From NCBI GenBank assembly GCA_027922465.2, contig BQMF02000064.1, forward strand, positions 868,001 to 932,000: a stretch of 64,000 nucleotides of DNA, read 5' to 3'. Of the stretch, positions 10,207 to 22,130 are shown piece after piece (position 1 is the stretch's first letter; the number at the start of each line of letters is the position of its first letter). The notes beneath the pieces were generated by a model. The model saw only the letters and a list, made by a program, of their open reading frames with translations. It ran no database searches and was not told the DNA's origin. The position numbers and the translations under genes were made by a program. The stretch comes from Turritopsis dohrnii (Eukaryota > Cnidaria > Hydrozoa > Anthoathecata > Oceaniidae).

Positions 10207-12550
10207 TTTTTCAAGAGCGAATTCTAAATCTAATCTTTTTTTCATTTTCAAATTTTAACATCCTAAACGCATTGGAGGGGTCTTTTGTGCATTCATATTC
10301 TACCATCCGCTAGTTGAACTTCATAACAATTTTTTGTAAAAGTGTTTTTATTACGAGTGAAAAGTTATAATTTATTCACGAAGAGCAATTGTAAATTGAA
10401 TAACAACAAAAATGTAAAAAAACAAGATCCTTTTCCTTCTTTCCGATGATTGGTTTAGCCGAAACATCTTGGGACCTGCTCTTCACCTGAGATATTTTTA
10501 TTTTCGTTTTTTATGGTTCGCACGTGAGGCATGTGATAGTACTGATGGTTTTCCCGTGGACGCGTGACTCTCGTATACATCAAGTCACACCAGACAAACC
10601 CCCTGGCCCGCCTCCAATCATTGCTTACTATCAAATGTTTCCCGAAAATTCCCGAAACGGTAATGTTATCTTACATCCCATCGGGTTTTGTTGTTTTTTA
10701 TGTATATTTGCTTGTTTTTGAAAATACATTCTTTTTATAGGGAAAGATATAAGTTGAGAATTTAAACGTAATTCAACTGACTGTCTGATGTCAGTTCGTC
10801 CTTCTCAGTTCCTTTTCTTTCTTTGTAAATTGCTTTTAAATAGAATTAACAGTTACCAAAACATTTGCATGTTTAGACAAATGACAAATGATGTTAATAG
10901 GAGATAATTACGTATATAGCTATTATGCTTCGTTAATGTGTTCTCCGTTTATGTATAAAATAAAGAAATCCACAACAGTCTGTAGCCACAAACAAGTTCG
11001 TCGCGTTCTTATGCAACATCTTCCACTGAAAGGTTTGTTGCTGTTCCATCCAAGCAACTCGAATGGTAGGTGCAAATTTAACTTTTATCTTATCGGTAAT
11101 ATTAAGTGTTTGATTTCAACGTGTTTTTTTTTTTAACTTCCACGTTTTTCGTTTTCCTCGTTTTAGCAGCGACCTTTGCATGAATTTTGCCACCTCTTAT
11201 CTTCAATGACACATTTTTTTTTAATCATGTTACTTCTCTCGTAAAAGCTTACTTTCATAACATATTTACTTTGAATTTTCATTGCGGATATTTAAAATAA
11301 AATACCATAGCTTAGGTCAAGTTTGTTGGCGATCATAAAAAACCTTTTTTTTTCCCAATGTATGCGTGTTTTGTGTAATAGATTTAGGTAGTTATGTAGA
11401 AGCATTGGAATTTTAACTGCCATTTGGTATTGTTAGATGTATTTTTTTCGTATTCGTCAGCGTGATACATTGTTGCTCTTACGAGGAACATTCTGGTGAA
11501 TTAAAGAAATGGTTACGACACATCACGTCAACCTCTTACGTGTTTTTGTAATTTCGAAATAGACTATTTCGTTGTGTGTTATTAAAAGCATTTTTATAAT
11601 TTCTTTTATTTTGTTATTATTTCTGGTTTAAAAGCAATGACTCAACTTTCCCTTCCTAACGTTTGTTCGCCCTCACCAATGACGAAAGCGTAAAATATAC
11701 TTTTGAGAAAGCTCTTCTACTTCTGTTCTCACAGTTTTTGAGAATGATTCAGAAATGATTATAGACGTTCGTTACGATCTTTCCGATATGTTTTGAATTC
11801 TGTTCGGCTTTATGATTTTTTGTTTCTTTTTAATATGGATTTATTTCTTTTCTGACTTTTGTTTAGCGAGATGAAAAAACGTTCATTTTTGTAAGAACAG
11901 TTTTCCTTATTGAACTAATGCACAAAAAGGAAAAACGGTAATTGCACGGTGTAAAAGGAACTTAAAATTGCATTTCCCTTGTTACACTTTGACACATTCC
12001 GGGGGTAGTTGGTGGTTTTAATAAAAGTGGCTTCGAACTCATGATGATGGGACAAGCAGAGGTTAATGTTGCGGAATTTTATCTCACACTTTTCACCGCC
12101 ATTTAGAACCATTTCGCTGTGACATTTAAACGAATCACCTTTTTAATAGGTATCCAGTGTTTAAAAAACTTTTCTAGACCCGTTACATTTTAGAACCAGA
12201 TAGATTGCTGTCTTGTATGGACCATCTTTCATAAATTCGTATTGACTGTATAGCTGAGAGTGTGATTTTTATGATAAGGAGCTAAATTTACTATCAAAAT
12301 TGAAAACGTTTTGCTATTAGACCGTTCGCTAAGTTTTTTTTAATGTGTGTGGTTTCGTTTTCTTGTAACAATTGATGATTACATTTCTCTTCAAGACAAA
12401 AACTTTTTAGCTACACCTTTTGTATCTACATGGTAAAGCCCGGCTTTTTGTGTATACTTGTAAGATTTATGAAAAGATTCTTACGTGTATTTTTTTTTAA
12501 ATAACTAATATTTTTTGCATCTATATATTACTAGCCACTATCTTTGCCAT

Positions 12551-12619
12551 AGAAACACCCTCCTCCACTTAAAGGATGAGGTGTAAGTATTCTTACATGC
12601 ACTATGGAGGAGTGTTTCT
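12551..12619. repeat. Short inverted repeat around AGAAACACTCCTCCA
   Basis: AGAAACACCCTCCTCCA (12551-12567) pairs with TGGAGGAGTGTTTCT (12605-12619) with a bulge. The roughly 37-nt loop contains GTAAGTATTCTTAC, itself nearly palindromic. MITE relic or RNA hairpin. Confidence 0.5.
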
Positions 12620-12845
12620 AAGGCGGATGTACAAATGTCGAAGCCTTCATTAAGATTTTTTTTTTCCGCGCACCTGACACTAACCCGTAACCAACTTTTG
12701 AACTTTTCAAATGATCTTCCTAACCTTTCACCGTCCGGCTTTGATTACATCTTAGTGGTATATATCAAGTGGAAGGTTTGGCCTTTGAGAGTTGAACTTC
12801 ATTTAGAAAAGGTTATTACGCGTAAGAAATTTTGCTGAGTGGATG

Positions 12846-12949
12846 TTATTTTAAGTGTAATTCATCAGACCTGCACTTATGACTTTCTGTTCATACACAA
12901 ACAGAAAATGTTGATAATGTCTATAGGCAGGCCTGTTGAATTAAAATAA
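12846..12949. repeat. 104-bp foldback (MITE-like)
   Basis: TTATTTTAA ... AATTCATCAGACCTGC pairs with GCAGGCCTGTTGAATT AAAATAA; an inner stem TTTCTGTT / AACAGAAA flanks a 7-9 nt loop. Almost the whole segment can pair. Its CAGACCTGCACTTA word recurs at 4151-4164, with a close relative at 54201. Confidence 0.6.
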
Positions 12950-15820
12950 GATAAATGTCATACCTTATAAAGTTACTCTTTACCATCGAAATTAGACGTG
13001 GATAGTGATAATAAAGATTGTCGTAGGCTAAAGGCTTTTACGTTTGTTTTTTTGTGTGGGTACGATAATGTCGCATATTTAGCCTTATAATCTTGTGAAT
13101 GAGAAAGCTTTTCCTTTCTTTTTATCGATATTAAGCTTTGATAACATCAGTGTTATAACATTTTTCAAACTCCCGAAGGGAAGCTTCTCGAGTAGATATT
13201 TCGTGAGAGAAGGACGAATATAAATTTGACGACGGAGGTATGAGGTTTCAGTATTTGTGTTGTGTTGATTTTTTTCCTCTTGTTACACGTTTCATAAATA
13301 AACATAATGATGCTTGTGTCGATGAAAAACACGATATAATTTCTCCATTTCCAGAGAAAAGAAAATGAATACTTTTTTTTTTTGAAGAGATTTCTTGAAG
13401 GTGACTTTCAAAACTAGCTTGTCAAGGTGAAAGTTTTCTTAATGTCTGTGCGTGTGTGTTGATTTTTTTTTTTCGTTGTATTTTGTTGTTTTTTTCTCCA
13501 CGTCTGCCTAGCCTTATATCGTGTCATTTTGTAAGTAGGATCTCTTTTCTGCAATTCACTATCATTCACTATCGTGTTTGCATATTTGTAGCCTGTTATT
13601 TCGTGCGCCTGTTCACCATCCTGGGTGACAGCAATCTGCGATTAGCTTGGCTTAGCTTTTACAGCTTAAAAATAGTAAGCACATTTTAGGTCGACTGTGA
13701 AAAGTTTGTCAGTATGAGATCTGTTTTATTCTAACGGGTATACAGCTGGAAAGTTTGGAGAGCGAAAATACTTGGAATAATGTTGTTATTTTCAAACTTT
13801 TGTTTCCACTTCTCTGTGGATTGTTCACTCAACTTTGACTCGTTCACTATTGTTACCCTGTAACAATTTATATAGTCCGTTTTTCTATTGCGTACATTGT
13901 TTGTCATCAACGCAGAATGTTTAGAAGAGTTTTTTCTTTCAGAATTCTTAAAATAATTGATTATTTCATTATGATTGACGTCATAATAGAATCGAGTTGG
14001 TCAGGAGTTTTCTAAGTTCTGTTATGAGCTTGTTTTATTTTATTTATTTACTTGTTTGTCTCTCGCCTTTTTCTTTCCTTCTTTTTCATTTTGTTCTTTT
14101 CGTTTCGTTTTATTTTTTCAGGTTTCATTCTCTGAGTGGTCCGCTAGTATTTCGTGCATAATTGATCAGTGTGCACGTAACTCGTAAAAACGGGAAAATT
14201 TGTGCATTTCAGTGTTTTTCAAGCCTTTTCCAAACTGTGATGTTTATTTGTGATTACGAAAGACTAGAACTTTGAAGAACGAATGGCTACCATCGAACTG
14301 TCAGGGGGACTGAGAAAATAGTTTGAGTTTTCGACAGTCGATTGTATTTTCACGCTCGTATGTCTATCGTTTATAGACCCCACTATTGAACGCTTGGCTG
14401 TATTGATATGACAGATAATAACCAAGCTTTTAAATGCATAATCTCATCCAGGGATGAATGCTGTAAAGGCTAAAACCACCATTCATATATAAGAAAAACC
14501 AATATGAAACGATAACGATATAGAAAGATATCATGCGATGTGTTTCTCGAACGTATTAACCATAAGAAAAATCACGAAAGTTGCGATAACGTCTCGAAAG
14601 TTTTATCTCAAACATAATGAAGGGAGGGGGATCTCGAAGATCATACGAAATGTCACAAACGGAAAAACTATCACGACTATCTGGTCGTCTTTTTAAAAAG
14701 TATTGTACGGAAATACGTTCGAATGAGTAATTCCAACATGTGTACTTTCTGTTAAAAGTTTACTTCCAGAGGTGCCATATATACTAAGACTTTGTTGCTA
14801 TGTTAACTTGAGGTTTAGAATTTCTCTTACTTAATATGCCACGTTTTTCCAGCGATATTTTTGTTGCTGCGGTTTCATAAAAAAATATCTATTTGAAATC
14901 GACCATCTATGAGTTCAGAAAATAAGATCATTTAAACCACGTGATATTGTTTGTCCTTTTGCATATCAAAAGAATGGTTTCATTACGCTTGTTGTATTCG
15001 ACATTTGAGAATTATAGCTTAGTATGAAATACATGATCTCGCCTGAAACTTCATGAGACGATGTGTTCTAATCGCTAATATCAAAATATTTTTCATGGCT
15101 GTTAAAAATGTTGCGAAATTATTTATTCATTAAAGGCGAAACGATGAAATACTTTGTCATAAGTAACTTCCAATAGCTACTAGATTAATTTTTTTAACTT
15201 TCAGAAAAATGACGTTTAATGGGTTACGGTTAATCAATAATCAAATTGGGCGCAGTTGTGATGTCTCTCATAATTTTAAAGGTATATATATATATAAGAC
15301 AACTTTCTTTTTGTGTATGCGTGTGTGGTTTTTTTTTTTTCGTATGTTCTTATTTCATTTCCTCAATCCAATCCTCTAATTGTCGGCTTAGAGATCAAAA
15401 CGAGGGTGCAATTTTGCTTTCCAATATAAAAATTAATCTCTAACACAGAAGTCGTGAAAACGCTAGAAATAATCGATTTTATCCTTTTTTTGTGTGTGTG
15501 TGTTTTAATTTCGAAATTGCTGAGGTAAACGAGACCATTGTAAACAACGTGTCTCGGTAAGCACAAAAAATTTTCTTGTTCAGTAATCAACTTAATAAGT
15601 TAAGGGAAGTAAAAAAAATGTGCAAAACATTTTTTTTATTTTTGTTGTTTTTGTTTTTGCAACAGTTCCTTTGTTTGTTAGTTAGCTTGTAGATATTCGT
15701 TATTGATTTCTAAAAATCTTAGAATTATCTTTTATAAACTGATTTTATTTTGATATAGTTTTGTCTTGACTTAATTTTACTTTTGTGATGAAATATAACT
15801 GCTACGTTTCACTGATTTAG

Positions 15821-15826
15821 ATGTGA
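15821..15826 (+). promoter_or_regulatory. Start-stop uORF (ATGTGA) two nt before the CPEB ATG
   Basis: The first nucleotides after the 3' splice site read ATGTGACGATGAAT. If this exon follows an untranslated exon, the mRNA carries a minimal start-stop element immediately upstream of the main AUG at 15829. Alternatively an upstream coding exon could read through in the GTG-ACG-ATG frame. Confidence 0.4.
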
Positions 15827-15828
15827 CG

Positions 15829-18800
15829 ATGAATGACACTTTTGTTTATAATCATAATTTTGATGACAAGTTTCAAGAGCAAAAATATGTTGGAAGATTC
15901 CACAACCATTGTCAATCATTGAAGCAAAAAAGTAAAGACTATTTATTTGGAGATCGAAACACAGTCACAGATGTTAGTCAGTTGAGTAGAAATGCTTCTC
16001 AGTCATCTATAGGGCCTTACAAAATAAGTAGTGCAACACCATCACCTGACTCAGATCAATTTAATCAATTTCGATTTTCGCCAAGACCAAGTTACGAAGA
16101 TCCAACTGAAAAACATATAAATAGAAATGTTCTTATTGAACCTTCAAACTCTTTCTTGCATCCAACACCACCAGGGACTCGAACTCCAAGTCCAATTGTT
16201 TCTGATGGAGACAGTGGTTATTCATCCAAGCAAATGTCACCTGTGTCCATGGTAGGTATCAAACATGTAGAATGTATAATACACATATATATATATTCAT
16301 AATAGCTAAACATAATGACATGACTCATTATGGAAGTAAGAAGTTTGCACACCCTTCATAAACTTAAAGGTTCATTATTTTGATATCCAACATATTGGAT
16401 ATTTACATATCAACATTGAATTAGCCTGGATTTTTATTGAGGATAAAAACTGAGAAAGTCAACTAAGAGATTATGATTTTGATCTGAATAATAGATCTGA
16501 TAACAAACATTTCATTTTGATATTAATGGACAAAATGCACTATACTAAAAATGAAACAAAAAGAGAAAGTGAATTTTCAGTGGAAAAAAATAATTACTAT
16601 GTACATACATAATAATTCAATCAGGCTTGATAAGTTTTTTCATTTTGGAGAGTTATGTCATGATTTAACATCTAGTTCAATGTTTTATGAAACTGTTTAT
16701 CATGATAGTTCGATATTCTTCATATACTTGAAAACAATGTAAGGGAACTCAAAGAATGGTCTTTTGAGATATTGAATCTGGTCATATTGTAAGCTTCTGT
16801 TTTGATTGCGTAAACAGCACATGTTTTTGGAACTTGAGTACATGAGTAGACGCCAAGTAAACGTTTCATTCCTAAGACATTCAATTAAATGGTTGGATTT
16901 GTGGAGGAAAAATAACATTTTTTATATTTATGTTTAATTATGCGAGTGTGTATTGTAGAAATTCAGACTTCATAGCGTGTTTTGTACTTAACAAACTGTG
17001 AATGTTCTGATAATTATGGAGTAGTTTTTTAGTAATTCATTTATGTCATTAAAATTATTTTAGGGTTGTTTCAAGAATTCTTTGAATTATATCAGCATTC
17101 TCTTAAGTTTCCTAATGCCTAGATTACACTGACAAGAAAATTTCACTTCAACATTTTAGTTTAAAGAGAAACTGATATTACTTCCATTTTAATCTTTTCT
17201 ATTGGTGAATCTAGGAAAGATTAGGTTTTATAAAAGATGACAGCAGAGGCATATAAGTCATTTTTTTATTTCTGGCAATTATATATGAGTTTCAAAATAC
17301 TTTAGACAATGAATTAACAGTCCTCTATTTTGTTCTTTATCAAGGCTGCCCTCTACTTCCAGTCTTCACATAATATTCCTAAGCAACCTTTCCCCTTGTT
17401 ATTAGTTTATTTATTATTTTTATTATTGTTCTTTTATCCTCTGAAACTTCTCCGTAGTTCACTGGCATAAAGATGATATTTCAAAAATTTCCTTCCTTTA
17501 TAAAGCATCACATCACATTTCATAATGAACTGTCAATTAATAGCTATTGATTTATAGAAAATCACTTCTGTTCAATTCTGAAAAGTCTTTTGTGATACTA
17601 AAATTAAACCCTACTCAATCGAGTGTATACTTTTTATTAAGAGATTATTTTTTTTATTATTGCAACCATTTTATCAGTTATAATTACTTTAAATATCATT
17701 AAGGATTACGTTTTTACATTCCACTGAAACAGCAATCATTTTATATTGATAGTCATAGAGACAACATGTTTTAGTCAGCACACCTTTTAGGTCTATTAAA
17801 AATTGATTTCATATGAAGAGGTACTGGAAACACTTAATATTATTAACATAATGTATAATCATATTTTTCTATAGCCGGTTTTCTTAAAACTCGGATTTGT
17901 TTGTGATTTCGGAGCATGTTAATGAAACTTCCATATGTTGTTGTTTTTTTTTAGCAACACATCACATCTGCAGAACTAACACCACCAACATCACCAGAAG
18001 TGACAAGTATATCCGAAAATCTTTTCAATAGTATCAACTCTACAGCCATGTCTCCAACTCATGCCACATTCAAAGCAGCTGGAGTTGGCAGTGACAATTT
18101 AACACAGAAAAATGTCTTACTTGAGAATTATAAACAACAGGCTGTGCTTGTTGAGAAATACCGCCAGCAGCTAGCACTTTTAGATACATATAAAAGGCAA
18201 GCTCTCTTGAAACATTATGAACAGAGGCAGCTTGAAAATGATTTACTTCATCCAAGCCAGAACCAGTCTGCAGAATTTGGTGTTAGAGGCTTTCCTAATC
18301 ATGATTTGGTTGAAAACATTCAAACTCCAATGCTTTCCCATTCCAAGTTTGCCAAAGATGATTCAGTTCATTTGATGAATCAACATTTTTCCAATTGTCA
18401 ATTGCAACGAGACCGTGAAAGAGTATTGACTGAACAACTGAAGCAAATGTCAATGGAAGACACGATGCAAAGGCGCACTTTGGCATTACAGGAAAGTATA
18501 CGGCAGACCCTTGCTGCATCAAATTGCAATGGAAATAGTTTTGACTTGAATAATAATAGTGCTGATTATCTTGATGGATATGATTCTGGTTCTTCCGTTG
18601 CTATTCAAGACCTAAACATTGTGGACATGCTTGCAGATCCGAGATGGAGCGGCATGAAAAGTTATTCTAGACATCCGGAACACAGAAGTGACCACTTCAA
18701 AAGAGAGAGAGGTGATTTTTTTATTTATTTGTACTTTTTTTTGAAAGGCTTTGGATATATTGAATGTTCAATCATTTAATTAACCATCAGACTGTTTACT

Positions 18801-20887
18801 TATTTACTTATTTTTGATATTTTGATTTCTTTGCAGACATGAATGAACCAACTTATACTTGGAGTGGGCATCTGCCACCAAAAATTTACAAAAATCCAAT
18901 TTACTCCAACAAAGTTTTCTTAGGAGGTGTGCCATGGGACATTACTGAAGGTAGGTGGCAGGTGTTACTGTCAGTTTTTTTCTTTTTAACTACCGGATGT
19001 TTGTTGTCCTTGTTTTGGTTTTATTTTCATGCTTATGTTTTCCTTCTTTCTAAGCTGGATTGCAACAATCTTTCCGACCATTTGGAGCCCTAAGTATTGA
19101 ATGGCCGGGAAAAGATGGAAAGCATAGTAGACATCCTCCTAAAGGTAATAATTACGTCATTCAGAAGAGAAAGTTGATTTCCTGATCTCTTAACTATTTG
19201 AATTTCCGCGCTCTTTCGAAGGATGAATTTGTTTTGTTTGTTTCCCATTAGGAATATTTTGTTCTCGTTAACACGTTGTTTTCAGTTGACATAATTCGTA
19301 ATAAATCAATCAATCAATTGAAATGACCTACGCAAATGTTTATGCATCAACAGTGGTCTGAGTTAAGCGTTATAAAAATACTGAACGAAAACATGACAAC
19401 CTTTGCAAAAATGTGAAAACCTCAAAATATGAGATGTTTTTCAAATAAGATAGAGTGTCAAAATCAAGTTGAATCCAACGAAGTTATATCATCTCCAAAT
19501 CTCATTATAAACGAATTGAGATCAAACAAATACACAGCTAGATAACATTATGCTAGCGGTCAGTCGTAGCTCTAACAGTCTACATAATTTTTTTACGATA
19601 AGAGAACTATCGACACTTGATGTATCTCTTTAAAAGAAGCTGATAAAATGTCCGGCAGGCTAAACGAATTCATGTTTCACAACATCTCAAATATATTGTC
19701 GTTTTCCCCCTTTTTTTTCCCCACTGTTTTTTGAGACCGGAAAAAAATAAAGTCAACCTAATTTGAAATATTGTTTTATGAGTTGCTTATATCTGTACTT
19801 CTAAGATATAAACTTCAACGGAAGTCTGTTTGTCGTGTTCAGTTCGATTAATTTTTTTTTTCTAACGCCAGCATTTAAATTGCTGAAATATGTAAAATTT
19901 TAATTGATGAGTCATGTGCATAGAATAATGTTAGACAGATGTTGTAATGTGAATAGGTCACAAACAACATCCCCCTCCCCTCCTTCTCTTAAGGCTATGT
20001 TTTCACCAGGTCATTCCTCTCTTTCTTTCAAGGCTATGTTTACTTGTTGTTCGAGTCGGAAAAATCCGTCAAGGGTTTACTCGCAAACTGCACACATGAT
20101 TTCACCAACGGCGGTGATTGGTACTATAAGATTTCCAGTCGACGAATGAGATGCAAGGAAGTTCAAGTCATACCCTGGGTTCTCTCCGACAGTAACTTTG
20201 TTAGGACAGCCTCCCAACGATTGGATTCCAGTAGAACGGTATTTGTAGGTGGCTTGCACGGAATGATAAATGCAGGTACGTCTTAGAAGAACATAGTAGT
20301 TTTTCCCACACGTTTTTCCTTATAGCTAAGCATTCCCTAATTACAGATTTAAGTATTTCACTGCGCTACGCTAATCGATCAAAACAATGCGTTATTATCG
20401 AATTAACGTTGCCTGATTAAATGTTATTTTAGAAGCACTGTGTCAAATCATGAACGACCTTTTTGACGGAGTGATATATGCCGGCATTGATACCGACAAG
20501 CACAAATATCCGATAGGTAGGTCGAAAATCTTTCGACGACGTTCTTTTAGTTTCGTTGTCGAGGATTCGTGACGTGATGATTTCGGCATGATTTCAGGTT
20601 CTGGTCGTGTGACGTTCAACAACAACCGAAGTTTCATGAAAGCTGTGCAAGCCTCCTTCATCGAAATCCGCTCGCCAAAGTTCACCAAGAAAGTACAGAT
20701 CGACCCTTACTTAGAAGATGCCATGTGCAGTCAATGTCACATTAACCCTGGGCCGTTCTTTTGTCGTTCGGCAGAATGTTTCAAATACTTCTGTCATTCG
20801 TGCTGGTCGTGGCATCACTCCATCGATAATCTGCGGTTACACCGACCGCTCACTCGCCACAGCAAGAACTCGGAGTCCTCTCAGTGA
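15829..20887 (+). CDS. CPEB1: CPEB1-type cytoplasmic polyadenylation element-binding protein (seven coding exons)
   Basis: Exons 15829-16251, 17955-18711, 18837-18950, 19055-19144, 20033-20275, 20433-20516 and 20598-20887 join in phase to give 666 residues. CPEBs bind UUUUUAU-like elements in mRNA 3'UTRs and control poly(A) length and translation, notably in oocytes. The N-terminal 390 residues are Ser/Thr-Pro rich ([20 protein letters not shown]) with a Gln/Lys-rich helical stretch (about 180-225). RRM1 starts about residue 419 ([11 protein letters not shown] ... WPGKDGKH ... GYVYLLFE). The linker has [23 protein letters not shown]2 starts about 530 ([10 protein letters not shown] ... [19 protein letters not shown]). 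The C-terminal ZZ-type zinc domain (about 614-658) has CSQC, FFC and CHSCW plus His ligands. The GKDGKH and CKEVQVIPW blocks place it in the CPEB1/Orb group rather than CPEB2-4. ATG chosen as first in the exon frame; an upstream coding exon cannot be excluded. Confidence 0.93.
16252..17954 (+). other. CPEB intron 1 of the coding region (1.7 kb)
   Basis: Begins GTAGGTATC after a phase-0 codon and ends TTTTTTTAG. AT-rich, without recognisable genes or repeats apart from a short TA microsatellite near 16285. Confidence 0.8.
19994..20032 (+). promoter_or_regulatory. 39-nt in-frame extension created by a tandem upstream splice acceptor
   Basis: AAG-GCTATGTTT occurs twice, with AG ending at 19993 and at 20032. 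Using the upstream AG would insert 13 codons in frame with no stop, starting with GlyTyrVal like the canonical exon, right inside RNP1 of RRM1. The downstream AG gives the conserved GYVYLLFE and is taken as canonical. Confidence 0.55.
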
Positions 20888-20934
20888 TGTGGATTATATC
20901 AAGTCCTTCCAGCCTAAACTGTCATTGCTTGTTA

Positions 20935-20940
20935 AATAAA
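20935..20940 (+). terminator. Proximal CPEB poly(A) signal AATAAA
   Basis: AATAAA 48 nt after the stop codon, followed by TTTTTAG. It would give a very short 3'UTR. Confidence 0.5.
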
Positions 20941-21184
20941 ATTTTTAGTTAATACTATGAAAATGAAATGAGAGGTTGAGTAGACAAACTCATCTCTTTC
21001 AACTTGTTCGTCTTTTCCAAACATACACATAGAAGAAAGAATTTCTTGCAGCCTTTTAGATTTTAGATTTTTTTTTTGTTTGTTTGTTTTATTTCAACAC
21101 GAGTCTGCTGGATCCTCTTGCAGATCTCTTATATGAGTAATATAAATATATATATTCTTCTTATATGCAAATATTTTTGAGACT

Positions 21185-21211
21185 TTTTTATAGACTGTTC
21201 GTGTAAATAAA
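21185..21211 (+). promoter_or_regulatory. Candidate CPE (TTTTTAT) next to distal poly(A) signal of CPEB
   Basis: TTTTTAT at 21185-21191 lies 14 nt before AATAAA at 21206-21211. This is the classic arrangement for CPEB binding, here in the CPEB transcript's own 3' end. Confidence 0.5.
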
Positions 21212-21862
21212 CCCTTATCTTTTTCGTTGCCAACAGCAACAAAAACATGACGCTTTTCACCTACAGTGAGTGACTGAATGACGGTATTCTTATGACGGTT
21301 TTCATGGTTTCATAGTTTCGTTTACGTGTTTTTAGAAAAAAATGTTTACCGTTGAAATTCTTCACTGTTATTTCAGGTGATTTCTTTTGGTTACTTTTTT
21401 CGGCACACGTGTTTTTTTACTTTTCTTTTAAAGAAAGTTAAAAGAAGAAAATTTTTTATTGAAAATTCTGTTTTTTACCCGTTTTTTTATTATAGAGAGA
21501 AGTTGAACATAATATTCGTTCCATTTATTTATTTATTTACTTACTACTCGTTACTATTAGTCATGCCTTGAAGTATTGCATGATTTTATTTTTATAGTGG
21601 TATTATAATTATGTTAATTTATGCATTATAATAATCGTTTTATAGTTTGACTTATTTTTGAACTACGCTTGGACATTTTCCTGAAAAGCAATCTCGTCCC
21701 CAGATTCTAGAAGAGTTTTGATTGCCGTGGAGTCCTGGGGAAATCGTCTTTTTTATTTCTTCACGTTCTTTCTGTTATGAGAACGTTTACGATGAAGTGT
21801 GTTGTTATTGTCTTTTGCCTTTTCAGTGTGGGTTAGTCAGTCCTCAGTGTTATCAGTTTCTG
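21212..21862. other. Intergenic, nothing recognised
   Basis: AT-rich sequence with chance ORFs downstream of CPEB. Confidence 0.5.
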
Positions 21863-22073
21863 CTTAAGGGTGTGTTTACACGTAAAGATTATGGAACGAT
21901 TTTTCTTTTAAGCTGGTGTTTTAAGGCTTTAAATTTAAATTGTACATCAAAAAGTCAACGCGGTCATGAATATTAATGCTTGATACGCTGACACTTTTTG
22001 GTGTACAATTTAAATTAACGCATTAAAACGTCTGCTTAAAAGAAAAATCTGTAAACTGTAAACCCCCCTTTAG
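21863..22073. mobile_element. 211-bp foldback MITE
   Basis: CTTAAGGGTGTGTTTACA at the left end aligns inverted with CTAAAGGGGGGTTTACA from the right end. Inside, TTTTCTTTTAAGC, GTTTTAA, AATTTAAATTGTACA and AAAAAGT pair with their complements around a roughly 25-nt centre near 21965-21985. Confidence 0.65.
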
Positions 22074-22087
22074 GTCTTAGTCCTTGT

Positions 22088-22089
<2 letters not shown>

Positions 22090-22127
<38 letters not shown>
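22090..22127. repeat. Poly-T tract, 38 nt
   Basis: Uninterrupted T run just right of the 21863-22073 MITE. Confidence 0.95.

Positions 22128-22130
<3 letters not shown>

Larger units (their letters stand above)
10207..15820. other. Long non-coding stretch; CPEB upstream region/5'UTR intron(s)
   Basis: No coding exon with family support was found. The AG acceptor ending at 15820 shows that at least one upstream, probably untranslated, CPEB exon lies in or beyond this stretch; it could not be located. Two short hairpins (12551-12619 and 12846-12949) are listed separately. The rest is T-rich with chance ORFs only. Confidence 0.5.

Noticed and set aside
15829..20887. CPEB2-4 type CPEB
   Set aside because: RRM1 GKDGKH and the linker [17 protein letters not shown] are CPEB1/Orb-like, and the C-terminal [13 protein letters not shown] block matches CPEB1.
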